Below, one piece after another: positions 34,655 to 43,221 of a stretch of DNA of 64,000 nt (positions within the stretch are counted from its first letter, which is position 1; every line of letters starts with the position of its first letter). The stretch is taken from positions 310,001-374,000 of the forward strand of contig NZ_WMBB01000005.1 of NCBI RefSeq assembly GCF_009708175.1, given 5' to 3'. Below the pieces are notes generated by a model. The model searched no databases, was not told the DNA's origin, and saw nothing but the letters and a program-made list of their open reading frames with translations. The translations under genes were made by a program, and so were the position numbers. Source of the stretch: Nocardia aurantiaca. Its GTDB lineage: Bacteria > Actinomycetota > Actinomycetes > Mycobacteriales > Mycobacteriaceae.

Positions 34655-35383
34655 GTGAAGGATTCCAGCCGGACCACCACGGTCACCAACTCCATCGCCA
34701 TTCTCGAGGCAGTCGCCGACTGCGGGGTGGGTGTGACCGCCAAGGAGATCGCCGCACGGCTCGGTATCGCACCTGCCACCACCTATCGCTTGCTCAATTC
34801 CCTTGTCGCCGACGAGTATCTGGTCCGCACCGCCGATCTGCGCGGCTTCGCCCTGGGCGCGCGGCTGCGCGGTTTCGCCGCGGCGGTCACTGTGCCGGTG
34901 GTGCCGACCGCCGCCCGCATCGTGCTCGACGACTTCCGCGTCTCCACCCGATTCGCCGTGCACCTCATGAACTTCCGACCGGCGGCGGTCCAGGTGGTGA
35001 GCGAGGATCCCGACCATCCGATCTCGGGCAAGCGTGAGCTGTCGCGCCACCTGCACGCCTCCGCCGCGGGCAAACTGCTGCTCGCCTCCCGTACCGAATG
35101 GCGCACCCTGGTCGGTCAGCCGGTCCGGATCGCCGCCCGCACCAAGATCGATCACGTAGCCCTCGCGGGTGACCTCCAGAATGTCCGCGACGCCGGATAC
35201 GCCAGGGCCGCCGACGAACTCGTACCGGGCATCGCTTGCCTGGCCCTACCCATCTACAACGGCGTCGGCAGTCTCGCGGGCGCCCTGTGCCTGACCGGTC
35301 CGAGCAACCGCCTGCCCGCCCTGGAGACCCACCGCGACCCGGCCCGCGGCTGCGCCGACCGGCTGGGCCCACTGCTCTATTGA
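34655..35383 (+). CDS. IclR-family transcriptional regulator
   Basis: A 242-residue regulator. The N-terminal winged helix (about 8-70) has NSIAILEAVADCGVGVTAKEIAARLGI and ATTYRLLNSLVADEYLVR. The C-terminal effector domain (80-240) has SRHLHASAAGKLLLAS and LVPGIACLALPIYNGVGSLAGALC, family hallmarks. The GTG at 34655 begins five bases after the permease stop, with GTAGG overlapping that stop, so coupling is likely. The next-door APC permeases are its probable targets and their substrate or a catabolite its likely ligand, but neither can be named. Confidence 0.9.
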   Translation: MKDSSRTTTVTNSIAILEAVADCGVGVTAKEIAARLGIAPATTYRLLNSLVADEYLVRTADLRGFALGARLRGFAAAVTVPVVPTAARIVLDDFRVSTRFAVHLMNFRPAAVQVVSEDPDHPISGKRELSRHLHASAAGKLLLASRTEWRTLVGQPVRIAARTKIDHVALAGDLQNVRDAGYARAADELVPGIACLALPIYNGVGSLAGALCLTGPSNRLPALETHRDPARGCADRLGPLLY

Positions 35384-35688
35384 CCGGCCGTTGCCGAAAA
35401 CTCATTGGCAGACGTTCAGTGCGCCTCGCCTCGCTGCGAGGTGTGCGAGCACCGGCGCAAGTTAGGAGTGCCGGTCGGATCCCTGGTCCGGTTGGTGCCG
35501 CGGAAGGCGCCGCCGGATTCGGGCGATGGCCCGCAACGGGGTTACCCGGCTGCTGACGAAGGAGGTGTCGCCACGTGAACGGACGCTGTGGACGATGCGG
35601 CCGGTGAGGTCGGGTCATCACGTTGACGGCAGCGCCCGAGCGGTGCCGAGCGTCGGCGGGCGGGGTCGCTGTCGAATCCGATCGGGCT
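35384..35688. other. Gene-free stretch with a possible Cys-containing mini-ORF
   Basis: No long gene is supported. A GTG at 35576-35578 has an ideal AAGGAGGT seven to eight bases upstream and opens a 10-codon frame (MNGRCGRCGR) ending in TGA. An overlapping ATG-initiated frame (MARNGVTRLLTKEV and on, from 35524) is also possible. Short Cys-rich leaders in actinobacteria can attenuate sulfur genes, but no such gene follows here on this strand. Confidence 0.35.
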
Positions 35689-36855
35689 TCAGAAGGTGAA
35701 CTGGTCGCCGTAGGCCGTGGTCTGCACCACTCCCTGTGCGGTGCTCACCGTGGTGGTGACGAAGGGGACGGCCGCCACCGGCGACGCGCATTGGGCCACG
35801 TTCAACGCCGCGTTGTTGAATGTGATGTGGAACGGGAACGCGGTGTTGTTGTCCAGGGCCGCGGTGGCCGTGGTCGCGGTGGTGACCTGGCCGGGCCCCA
35901 ACGCGGCCGTCAAGACCTCTGTGACGCCCAGCGTCCCGCCGACGCTGGGTCCGAGGCTGAGCTGGGGTGTGTTGCCGGAGTCGCTGGGTGGGTTGACGAA
36001 GTTGCTGGGTGGACTGAGGAGGTCGGTGGGTGGACTGAGGAGGTCGGTGGGTGGACTGAGGAGGTCGGTGGGTGGGCTGAGGAGGTCGCTGGGTTGGCTG
36101 ATAGCGATGTTCAAATGACCGGCGGCGGCACTAGCCGTAAGCGTCTCACTCGGTGGGGTGACCGCGGTGCTGGTTGGGGCGACGGTGGTGATTGGGGTGG
36201 TGGTGGTTGGGGCGACGGTGGTGATGGCTGGAGTGACGGCGGTGCTGGCTGGAGTGACGGCGGTGCTGGCTGGAGTGACGGCGGTGCTGGCTGGAGTGAT
36301 GGTCGTAGTTGGGGTGATCGTGGTTGTGGTAGTTGGGGTGACCGTGGTGGTGGTAGTTGGGGTAACGGTGGTGGTGGTAGTTGGGGTGACCGTGGTGGTG
36401 GTTGGGGTGACCGTGGTGGTGCTGGGTGGAGTGACCGAGGTGCTGGGTGGGCTGCTGGAGGTGCTCGGTGGGTTCAGCGTCGGGGAAATGCTGCCGTCCA
36501 ACGCTTGGCTGGGCTCGATTCCGACGGTGACGCCGCCGGCCACACTGATCCCGCAGCCGAGGATGAACCCTGCGACGGCCTCACCGGACGTGATGGGGTC
36601 ACCCTCCACATTGACCGAGTAATTGCCTGACATCTGCGCGGCATGCGAGAACGTCATGAGGAAGTTCGGAGTCCGGTTACCGGGCGGATTCACCCCGATA
36701 TTGTCGACCGATGCCGTCACATGAATTCCCGGACCGGACACATCCGCGCTGGGCGGCTGGGCTTGGCCTGGTTCGGCGCCCCAGACCCACAGGCCCAAGG
36801 TGGCCAGGGGTGCCGCGGCCGTTCCCACCGCGGCGATAATGAGCGGACGCCGCAT
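35689..36855 (-). CDS. MspA-family porin-like protein with a Thr/Pro repeat insertion
   Basis: A 388-residue exported protein. A Sec signal peptide (1-31) ends near GQAQP. The N-terminal part contains SVNVEGDPITSGEAVAGFILGCGISV and the C-terminus NAALNVAQC with VSTAQGVVQTTAYGDQF, which match the start and end of MspA-family outer-membrane porins (about 190-210 residues). Between them lie about 110 residues of Thr/Pro/Val repeats (TTTTVTP units, then STAVTPA units) and four copies of a seven-residue unit LLSPPTD. The tract is coded by tandem DNA repeats at 36016-36099 and 36153-36474. Porin activity is inferred; the insert could make it a surface protein with an extended stalk. AAAGGA lies eight bases before the ATG at 36855. 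Confidence 0.7.
   Translation of the reverse strand: MRRPLIIAAVGTAAAPLATLGLWVWGAEPGQAQPPSADVSGPGIHVTASVDNIGVNPPGNRTPNFLMTFSHAAQMSGNYSVNVEGDPITSGEAVAGFILGCGISVAGGVTVGIEPSQALDGSISPTLNPPSTSSSPPSTSVTPPSTTTVTPTTTTVTPTTTTTVTPTTTTTVTPTTTTTITPTTTITPASTAVTPASTAVTPASTAVTPAITTVAPTTTTPITTVAPTSTAVTPPSETLTASAAAGHLNIAISQPSDLLSPPTDLLSPPTDLLSPPTDLLSPPSNFVNPPSDSGNTPQLSLGPSVGGTLGVTEVLTAALGPGQVTTATTATAALDNNTAFPFHITFNNAALNVAQCASPVAAVPFVTTTVSTAQGVVQTTAYGDQFTF
36016..36099. repeat. Four 21-base tandem repeats
   Basis: Four consecutive copies of a 21-base unit beginning GAGGAGGTCGGTGGGTGG; the first two are identical, the third differs at one base and the fourth at a few. They code, on the minus strand, the repeated seven-residue unit of the MspA-like protein. 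Confidence 0.85.
36153..36474. repeat. Thr/Pro-coding tandem repeat tract
   Basis: A tract of related units. At 36226-36288 there are three identical 21-base copies beginning GGCTGGAGTGACGGCGGTGC; at about 36310-36420 there are near-copies based on GTTGGGGTGACCGTGGTGGT. Repeats of this kind gain and lose copies by strand slippage, and all units are multiples of three, so the protein frame would be kept. Confidence 0.8.
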
Positions 36856-37364
36856 ACCCGGTCCTTTCTCGAAGATGTGCCCTAACGGTTTTCCACAACT
36901 CGATATCGCGGCAACAGTCGCTATGACCAGCGGTCGAAGCATAACGGAGATATCGGGCTGGACAGCGTACGCGGCGGCAAGGCGTGTCGGCCAAGGTATC
37001 CCGGCCGGTCGGCCGACTCCGCGAGGAAAGCCACTGCCGGAAAATAGATTTCGAGCCGCGCAAGCCCCGGAACTGATCGCTGGACCCTCATCGCCTGGGA
37101 CGGGGTGCGCTTTCTCGGCTCGGTGCGGGGGCGCGACCGAATCGTCTTGTGCCGCTCAATATTACGGCGGGCGTTGCGGCTGTCTCGGGCTGAGCTGCGT
37201 CCGGCGACCCCGGCGCAGCTCGATGAATATTGCTGCCTTACCGAATTACGGGCATGAACTCATCGACCCGATATCGGCACCGAGCGGTCGCATCGGAGTG
37301 CGGGCCATACGCGGCGAACTCCCGGACGGCCGGTAGCCCCGCGCTCACGCAGATCCAGCCAGGG
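36856..37364. other. Gene-free stretch between the MspA-like gene and the amine oxidase gene
   Basis: About 500 bases. The part just above 36856 holds the ribosome binding site and promoter of the MspA-like gene. Open frames on the plus strand up to 37336 look like shadows rich in Arg, Gly and Ser, and no family is recognisable. No clear hairpin was seen after the amine oxidase stop at 37365. Confidence 0.4.
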
Positions 37365-38762
37365 TCAGCCGGTGATTTCCTTGGCCGCGCGCAGGCCTGA
37401 GCTGTAGGCACCGTGGACGGTACCGAAGGATTTGCGGTCGGTGGCCTCCCCCGCGAAGTGGACGCGGTCGTCGATGCCGGCGGCGAGGTGGTCGCGCATG
37501 TCGGGTGTGGAGCCGAGCTTGTTGAACGAGTAGGACCCGCGTGCGAAGGGGTCGGTAGACCAACGGGTGATCTGGTGTACCACGGGCGCGGGGATACCGG
37601 GCCCGTAGATGGTGCGCAGGGTCACCATGGCGCTGGCGACGAGGTCGGCCTCGCTCCAGGTTTCGCTGGTGCGGCCGAAGTCGGCGGCGTTGAACCCCAA
37701 CAGAATTGGCTGGTCGGCGGCGCGGGAGTAATTGATCCACTGCCCCCACTGTCCCGCCTTGTCCTGGCCGGGCACGTAGGTCAGCCAGTCGGTGTCGGGC
37801 CAGAACTTGGTGGGGAACCGCAGATAGCACTTGTCGAGAACGCCCATGCCCAGCTTGCCGATCGCGGTGGTCTTGTCGGCGGGCAGGCCGGGACCGAATT
37901 CGACCGCGCCGCTCTGCAATACCCCCAGCGGCAGCGTGACCACGACGTGGTCGCCGTCGAAGGTGTGCGCGCCGGTGGTGACGGTGACACCGATGTCGTT
38001 CCAGTCGATACGAGTGACAACCTCGCCGGTGTGGACGGTCAGTCCTTTGGCGAGGTAGTCGGTGATCGCGCCGTAGCCGGCGGGGAACAGGACGTCCTTG
38101 CCTTTGATCTTGTCGTCGTCGTCGAAGTACAGGCTCGACAGGTCATCGACGCTGCCGGAGTATTCGTGTTCATAGTCGTTGAGCACCGAGGAGACCAGCG
38201 CCTTGTCGCGGTCGGACAGTGCGGGCCAGTTCACCGCGCGCTCCGCTACGGCTCGCAGTGACGCATCCCGAGCCTCGTCGGTGTCGTCGGCTTCGTCCTG
38301 GGCGTCGGTGAGGGCTTTGGCGATCTGGGTGCGCCAGTGTTCGATCGCCGCGGCGGTGGCCTTGTCGACCGGGTGGCCGTCGGTGCCGTAGTCGGTGCCG
38401 TTGTCGTAGCTGGTCGACACCGTGCGCGCGCCGGCCTTGCGGGCCAGGTCGGCGATGGGGTTGCCGTCGACGCCGTGTATCCAGGACGCGCCGAGATCGA
38501 CCGGGACGTCGGGCCATTGGGTGCTGGTCCAGATGCGGCCGCCGATGCGGTCGCGGGCTTCGAGCACCACCACGTCCTGGCCGCGGTCGGCCAGGGCGCG
38601 GGCCGCGGCCAGACCGGCGATCCCGGCCCCGACCACGATCACCCGCCGCCGCCCACCCGCCGGGGTGGTGCCGGAATCGTCGTCGTCGCAGGCGGCCAAC
38701 GCCAACAAGGCCAGAGCCGACAGGCCGGTGGTCTGCAGGAACCGGCGACGGTGCATCGTCAT
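37365..38762 (-). CDS. Tat-exported lipoprotein flavin amine oxidase
   Basis: A 465-residue FAD enzyme of the monoamine/polyamine oxidase family, which oxidises amines to aldehydes with release of ammonia and H2O2. The N-terminus has the twin-arginine motif HRRRFLQ, a hydrophobic core and the lipobox LALAAC, so it is predicted to be a folded, cofactor-bearing lipoprotein outside the membrane. FAD motifs: VIVVGAGIAGLAAARAL (about 40-58), LEARDRIGGRIWT, and the C-terminal HFAGEATDRKSFGTVHGAYSSGLRAA. An Asp/Asn-rich linker follows the lipobox. The start is ATG at 38762 or 38756. It is divergent from a TetR regulator, its probable controller. Confidence 0.9.
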   Translation of the reverse strand: MTMHRRRFLQTTGLSALALLALAACDDDDSGTTPAGGRRRVIVVGAGIAGLAAARALADRGQDVVVLEARDRIGGRIWTSTQWPDVPVDLGASWIHGVDGNPIADLARKAGARTVSTSYDNGTDYGTDGHPVDKATAAAIEHWRTQIAKALTDAQDEADDTDEARDASLRAVAERAVNWPALSDRDKALVSSVLNDYEHEYSGSVDDLSSLYFDDDDKIKGKDVLFPAGYGAITDYLAKGLTVHTGEVVTRIDWNDIGVTVTTGAHTFDGDHVVVTLPLGVLQSGAVEFGPGLPADKTTAIGKLGMGVLDKCYLRFPTKFWPDTDWLTYVPGQDKAGQWGQWINYSRAADQPILLGFNAADFGRTSETWSEADLVASAMVTLRTIYGPGIPAPVVHQITRWSTDPFARGSYSFNKLGSTPDMRDHLAAGIDDRVHFAGEATDRKSFGTVHGAYSSGLRAAKEITG

Positions 38763-38898
38763 GGCCACCGAACCAATCTGTCACAGACTCTTCGCCGCGA
38801 GGGCCGGTCGTGCGACGTCGTAGAATGAAACGCTGATACGCCAAAGAATATCCTGAGACATCTGTGTGTCAAATGAGACCTATGGAGTTCGTTTAACG

Positions 38899-39465
38899 AT
38901 GCGTACCGTTGCCGCGCAGGTGCTGGATTCGGCGATCCCGGTCCTGGCCAAGGACCGCGGGGCGTCGATGCAGGTCATCGCCACCCGCGCGGGTATCAGC
39001 CGCGCCACGCTGACCCGCATGTTCCCCACCCGTCAGCTCCTCGTGCAGGCCATGGCCGAGAAAATCCTCGACGACTGCGATCGGGCCCTGACCCGGGCCG
39101 AAGCCCACACCGGCTTCACCGACCAGGTCCTGGCCGGGCTCGTCGGCGAGTACCGGCCCTTCGCGCAACTGTGGAACCTGGTCTACGTCGAACCCGACGT
39201 GCTGGGCGCGCCCGCGGCCACCGAACGCGCCGAGGGGATTTTCGCCCGCACCATCGCGCTGCTGGCCGTCGGGCAGGACGCGGGCGTGTTGCGCACCGAC
39301 ATGCCCGCCACCTGGTTGGCCTCCACCTTCTGCGGGCTGGCCGAGACCGCGTGGGAACTCACCCTCGAAGGCCACATGGGCACCCGACAGGCCCCCGACT
39401 TCATCACCACCGTCCTCCTCCACGGCCTCAGCACCGCCACCACGACGGCGTCACGGATGCGATGA
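38899..39465 (+). CDS. TetR-family regulator
   Basis: A 188-residue regulator, divergent from the amine oxidase gene. The N-terminal HTH (about 1-50) has QVLDSAIPVLAKDRGASMQVIATRAGISRATLTRMFPTRQLLVQAM, with the TetR recognition helix SRATLTRMF. The C-terminal ligand-binding region is helical (60-180). The start at 38899 has GGAG 11 bases upstream; an ATG at 38866 is also in frame. The 136-base divergent region should contain its operator, although I found no perfect palindrome. Ligand unknown; an amine substrate of the adjacent oxidase is one possibility. Confidence 0.87.
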   Translation: MRTVAAQVLDSAIPVLAKDRGASMQVIATRAGISRATLTRMFPTRQLLVQAMAEKILDDCDRALTRAEAHTGFTDQVLAGLVGEYRPFAQLWNLVYVEPDVLGAPAATERAEGIFARTIALLAVGQDAGVLRTDMPATWLASTFCGLAETAWELTLEGHMGTRQAPDFITTVLLHGLSTATTTASRMR

Positions 39466-39714
39466 CCACACCGGGCTGAGGTTCGCGCGCAGATCGGTGA
39501 TCGGGTCGATGTGGTCGTTTCGGCTCGGACGCCTCGGTGACTCCTCTATTCGATCTCTCCATTACGAACGGTTCAGAGGAGGGTGCGGAGTGCATCAGCC
39601 GGGCAGTCGGTCACTCAGTGGCGGTATCCGGGCGGGAGATCAGGCAGGGAAAGGGCGGGGAACCGAGTTCGGACGGTGTCACCATGAAAGGGGAGCCGGT
39701 CGCCATGATGAGAG

Positions 39715-40344
39715 GTGGTGAGTGTGGCGGCAGTTGTGGAGCAGTACGCGGCGGTGCGGTGGGCCGCGGTGATCGCCTTCTGCCTGGCCGCCGCCCTGGT
39801 GGGCGCCAGGTTGGGGGCGGTGCGGCCGGATATGGGCGCCGGGTCCGGCGCGGATCGGGAGTCGGATGCCGCGCACCTGATGATGTGCCTGGTCATGCTG
39901 GGAATGCTGGTGTTTCCGACCGCCGCCGACCCGCACGCCGTGCGCGGGGTGTTGACGGCCATGGTGGTCGTGTACACGCTGGTGCTGGGAGATCGAATGC
40001 TGCGGTGGCGCAGCGGGATTCCGTGCGCGGGCACCGGGGGAGACCGGGTGGGCGCGTTCGTGTATCACGTGGTGGCCGCCGCGGCGATGCTGTACGCGAT
40101 GAGCGGGCACGGGCCGCATGAGCACGGTATGCACGGGAACGGGGGGCCGGCGCCCGGACCCATGTTGGCCCTGGCAGCCCTGTTCACGGTGGATGCGGTG
40201 CTCATGGCGGCGCCGGGCCTGCGTCGCCGATTGCCGCATGTCTTCCCGCATCCCACGGGCGGGGCCGGATCGCTGGCCGTGGTGCCGCACCTGGTAATGG
40301 ATCTCGGTACCGCCTACATGCTGGTCGCTGCCGCAGCTGGGTGA
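39715..40344 (+). CDS. DUF5134-like membrane protein
   Basis: A 209-residue protein with about five hydrophobic segments (about 12-32, 50-70, 75-92, 112-128, 150-168, 185-205). It contains a His-rich loop, MSGHGPHEHGMHGNGG, between helices 4 and 5, and a conserved-looking AHLMMCLVMLGMLVFP helix. The layout fits the DUF5134 family of actinobacterial membrane proteins; the His-rich loop could bind copper, zinc or nickel. Start is GTG at 39715 or GTG at 39724, the second having GAGAGG eight bases upstream. No signal for function beyond this. Confidence 0.7.
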   Translation: MVSVAAVVEQYAAVRWAAVIAFCLAAALVGARLGAVRPDMGAGSGADRESDAAHLMMCLVMLGMLVFPTAADPHAVRGVLTAMVVVYTLVLGDRMLRWRSGIPCAGTGGDRVGAFVYHVVAAAAMLYAMSGHGPHEHGMHGNGGPAPGPMLALAALFTVDAVLMAAPGLRRRLPHVFPHPTGGAGSLAVVPHLVMDLGTAYMLVAAAAG

Positions 40345-40448
40345 CCCGGGGCCGTTCGACCTGTTCACCGTCCTAATGGTGAGATGGTGAGGGAAGGTCG
40401 GTTCGCCCGGATGGGCGTGGTCGCTATCGGGTGATGGAGGTGCGCTGG

Positions 40449-41675
40449 ATGGGTTCGCTGTGGCATGGCTTCGCCGATATGGGTGCGGTCGAGCGGGATG
40501 GGGCGTTCGTGGTGGCGCGCGGCGAGGGCGCCTATATCTGGGACGAGAGTGGCACGCAGTATCTGGACGCCACCGGGGGTCTCTGGTTCGCCAATGTCGG
40601 CCACGGCCGTCGCGAGATCGCCGACGCGGTCGCCACGCAGCTGACCCAGGTCGCGCACTATTCCAACTTCGGTGACCTGGCCTCCCCGGTGACCCGGGAT
40701 CTGGCGGAGCGGCTCTCGGTCCTCGCGCCGGTGCCCGGCAGCAAGATCTTCTTCACCTCCGGCGGCTCCGACGGCATCGACACCGCCGCCAAGCTGGCTC
40801 GCCGGTACTGGCAGGAGATGGGCCGCCCGGAAAAGACCATCCTGGTCGGCCGCCAGAAGGCATACCACGGCATGCATGTCGGCGGCACCGCGCTGGCCGG
40901 AATCCCGGTCAATGCCGAGGGCTACACCGGCGTCTTCATATCCGACACCCGCACCATCGAATGGGATCAGGCCAAGGCGCTGACCGCCCTCATCGAGGAG
41001 ATCGGCGCGGACCGCATCGCGGCCTTCTTCGCCGAACCCATCATCGGCGCGGGCGGGGTCTACCTGCCGCCGGAGGGCTACCTCACCGAGGTCCGGCAGA
41101 TCTGCCGCGACAACGACATCCTCTTCGTCGCCGACGAGGTCGTCACCGGCTTCGGCCGCATCGGCGGATCCTGGTTCGCCTCCTCGCGTTTCGGCCTCGA
41201 ACCCGACCTCATGACCACCGCCAAGGGCCTCACCTCCGGGTACGTCCCGATGGGCGCGGTCTTCATCGCACCCCGTATCGCCGAACCGTTCTTCGCGGGC
41301 GGCGTGTGGTGGCGGCACGGCTACACCTACGGCGGCCACGCCGGCGCGGCAGCCGCGGCCATGGCCAACCTCGACATCTTCGAGCGCGAGAACCTGCTGG
41401 ACGCCAGCAAGAACCTGGAATCGCTGCTGCACCAGTACTTCTCGCCGCTGGCCGAGCATCGGCGGGTGGCCGAGGTCCGCAGCGGGCTGGGCGCGGTGGC
41501 CGCCGTCCAGCTCGCCGACCCGGCCGAGGCGCCGGCCATGGTGAAAGCGCTGCGCGCCCAAAGGGTTTCGACCCGAGCGGCGGGTCAGGGCGCGCTCCAG
41601 ATCTCCCCGTCGTTCGTCATCACCGAGGCGCAGGTCGCGGAAATGGCCGACCGCTTCACCCGCGCCCTGGGTTGA
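40449..41675 (+). CDS. Class III aminotransferase
   Basis: A 408-residue PLP-dependent omega-type aminotransferase, of the group annotated as aspartate aminotransferase family or taurine/beta-alanine-pyruvate transaminase. The N-terminal FADMGAVERDGAFVVARGEGAYIWDESG is usual for class III. PLP-binding residues are in FFTSGGSDGIDTAAKLARRYW, D229 in FVADEVVTGFGRIG (stacking/ring nitrogen) and Lys259 in LMTTAKGLTSGY, which forms the Schiff base. The ATG at 40449 has GGAGG seven bases upstream. The amine donor is not predictable. It is the only gene on its transcript as far as can be seen. Confidence 0.92.
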   Translation: MGSLWHGFADMGAVERDGAFVVARGEGAYIWDESGTQYLDATGGLWFANVGHGRREIADAVATQLTQVAHYSNFGDLASPVTRDLAERLSVLAPVPGSKIFFTSGGSDGIDTAAKLARRYWQEMGRPEKTILVGRQKAYHGMHVGGTALAGIPVNAEGYTGVFISDTRTIEWDQAKALTALIEEIGADRIAAFFAEPIIGAGGVYLPPEGYLTEVRQICRDNDILFVADEVVTGFGRIGGSWFASSRFGLEPDLMTTAKGLTSGYVPMGAVFIAPRIAEPFFAGGVWWRHGYTYGGHAGAAAAAMANLDIFERENLLDASKNLESLLHQYFSPLAEHRRVAEVRSGLGAVAAVQLADPAEAPAMVKALRAQRVSTRAAGQGALQISPSFVITEAQVAEMADRFTRALG

Positions 41676-41768
41676 GCGCGGCCGGAACGGATCGCCTGAC
41701 GCCTCATCCGGCCGTCGACGAGACACCGCCGGATACGCCGGAGCCGACGATGTGGACGCGCTCTACGC

Positions 41769-41894
41769 GTGAGCCACAGTGGCGTGATCACCAGCGAGCT
41801 CACCGAAGTCCCTTGGGAGCTGTGGGATTTCGCACCGCACATCCTGGGCGGTCACCGGCTCGCCCACGGGCCGGGGATCGGCCCGGCCGCCTGA
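41769..41894 (+). other. Possible 41-residue ORF
   Basis: A GTG at 41769 opens 41 codons with a plausible aromatic-rich sequence (SELTEVPWELWDFAPHIL) ending in TGA. There is no good ribosome binding site. It lies between the aminotransferase and the convergent PhzF-like gene, in a stretch of about 270 bases. It may be a fragment of a lost gene. Confidence 0.25.
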
Positions 41895-41944
41895 GAATAA
41901 CCAAGCCATCCGGTCACACGGTGCCGAAAAGGGCTGTGCCACCG

Positions 41945-42637
41945 CTAGAGGAGGATCGGATGATCGGCGACCACGCGGCCGCCGACGCGCGCCCAACCGT
42001 CGGAATCCCATTCGGTGAAGATCTGCGAGCCCTCACCCTGGGTGATGTTCAGGCCGCGGGTGAGCAGGGCGGTCAACGCGATGGCGGCCGCGCCGGTGGC
42101 CTGGTCCTCGGGAATTCCCATGGCGGGGGCGAACATTCGCGCGCGGACCGCGCCGCGCGGCTCGTTGGTCCAGGCCCAGCAGTAGTGCTGGCCTTCCGGG
42201 AAGTCGGCCGGATCCAGGGTGGCGATCTCGGCCGGATCCTCGAACTGGTGGAATTGGAACGCCGGGGTCCATTCGGCCCGGGCTCGGGCCCAGGTCAGGC
42301 CCTCGGAGAGGGTCACCTCGACCGGCCCGGCGGGTACGTCGATGATCTTGACAGGACGCTGCTGATCATTGAGCCACCATGCGGTGCCGACAGTGGGGTG
42401 CCCGGCGAAGCGCAGCTCGGTGGTGGGGGTGTAGATGCGCATCTTCACTCGCCCGTTGACCGGTTCGTCGACCACCACGGTCTCGCTGTAGCCGACGCGG
42501 GCCGCCAGCGCCTGATGGTCGGCATTCTCGACGGCGGAGCGGCGGACGATGCCGAGCAGATTGCCGAAACGCCCGGCCGCATCGGTGAACACACGCACGA
42601 CTTCGATTTGAGCGCCATCACTTTCCGGAACGGTCAT
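41945..42637 (-). CDS. PhzF-family isomerase-like protein
   Basis: A 230-residue protein of the PhzF (diaminopimelate-epimerase-fold) family. The N-terminal half has VVRVFTDAAGRFGNLLGIV, the catalytic Glu52 in GYSETVVV and FAGHPTVGTAWWL; the C-terminal half has EDQATGAAAIALTALL. The catalytic Glu is kept. Length is below the usual 260-300 residues, the missing part being between the two domains. In Pseudomonas PhzF makes phenazine precursors, but most family members have unknown roles, and no phenazine genes are near, so function is left open. The ATG at 42637 has no obvious ribosome binding site. Confidence 0.85.
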   Translation of the reverse strand: MTVPESDGAQIEVVRVFTDAAGRFGNLLGIVRRSAVENADHQALAARVGYSETVVVDEPVNGRVKMRIYTPTTELRFAGHPTVGTAWWLNDQQRPVKIIDVPAGPVEVTLSEGLTWARARAEWTPAFQFHQFEDPAEIATLDPADFPEGQHYCWAWTNEPRGAVRARMFAPAMGIPEDQATGAAAIALTALLTRGLNITQGEGSQIFTEWDSDGWARVGGRVVADHPILL

Positions 42638-42658
42638 GTCAGGCGAGCTTACCGACAG

Positions 42659-43113
42659 TTATCGATTCGCGGGAGGGGCGAAGGTGTCGAGGATGTCGGT
42701 CAGGGCGCTCTTCTCGGTGGGAGGAGGCACGGTCAATTCCCAGCGCGTCTTCACTCTCATCCACCGCCGCGTGTCATCGCACCGGCGGGTTCGCCGCCGC
42801 GCCCCGACCGACCCGGGCCGAAGGCATTGCGGTCGTAGGATTCCCGGTCGCGGGTTCCGGGCGAGGGTGAGCCGATCCATTTTGGTCCCGCCTGCGCTGC
42901 GTCCAGTACCGGCGTACCCGCCGGTTCGACGGTCCGCGACGCGTCTTCGGGTGGGGCCTCACGCCGGTTCGGCCACAGCGTCATCCCGATCGCGGCGACC
43001 GCGCGGAAAGGGACGGACGTGGCGAGGAGTCTGCGTCGGCGCAGGGTCCGGGAGCGCGGGAAGGCCGGGCCTGTCCAGGCGATCCGGGCATTCCGCTCAT
43101 TGGCGCCGACCAA
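42659..43113 (-). pseudogene. Possible decayed secreted HNH-like gene
   Basis: Two minus-strand frames together look like one broken protein. The first (from 43113) has a basic start, a short hydrophobic stretch (LLATSVPFRAVAAIGM) and then RDRESYDRNAFGP, reminiscent of the R-x2-Y-x-R-x2-FG segment of DUF1524/HNH secreted nucleases. The continuation, NPPVR-like then CDDTRRWMRVKTRWELT, is in another frame and ends at 42659. I see no clean start or ribosome binding site. The assignment is weak. Confidence 0.3.
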
Positions 43114-43171
43114 CGACTCGATTGCGGCAATTTATTAGCAAACATGCTGGGTCGGGCTGTGCCGACGAGAT

Positions 43172-43205
43172 AAGGGGCCGTGCATCGCAGGATGCGCGGC
43201 CCCTT
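43172..43205. terminator. Hairpin downstream of ahpD
   Basis: AAGGGGCCG at 43172-43180 pairs with CGGCCCCTT at 43197-43205, and the inner TGCATC pairs with GATGCG (one wobble), leaving a GCAG loop. It starts 17 bases past the ahpD stop (43222). Confidence 0.7.
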
Positions 43206-43221
43206 TCGCGGTAGTGCGAAC

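Noticed and set aside
35623-36630. Plus-strand Gly/Trp repeat protein across the MspA-like gene
   Set aside because: It is the reverse reading of the tandem DNA repeats; the minus-strand frame has a signal peptide, ribosome binding site and MspA-like ends.
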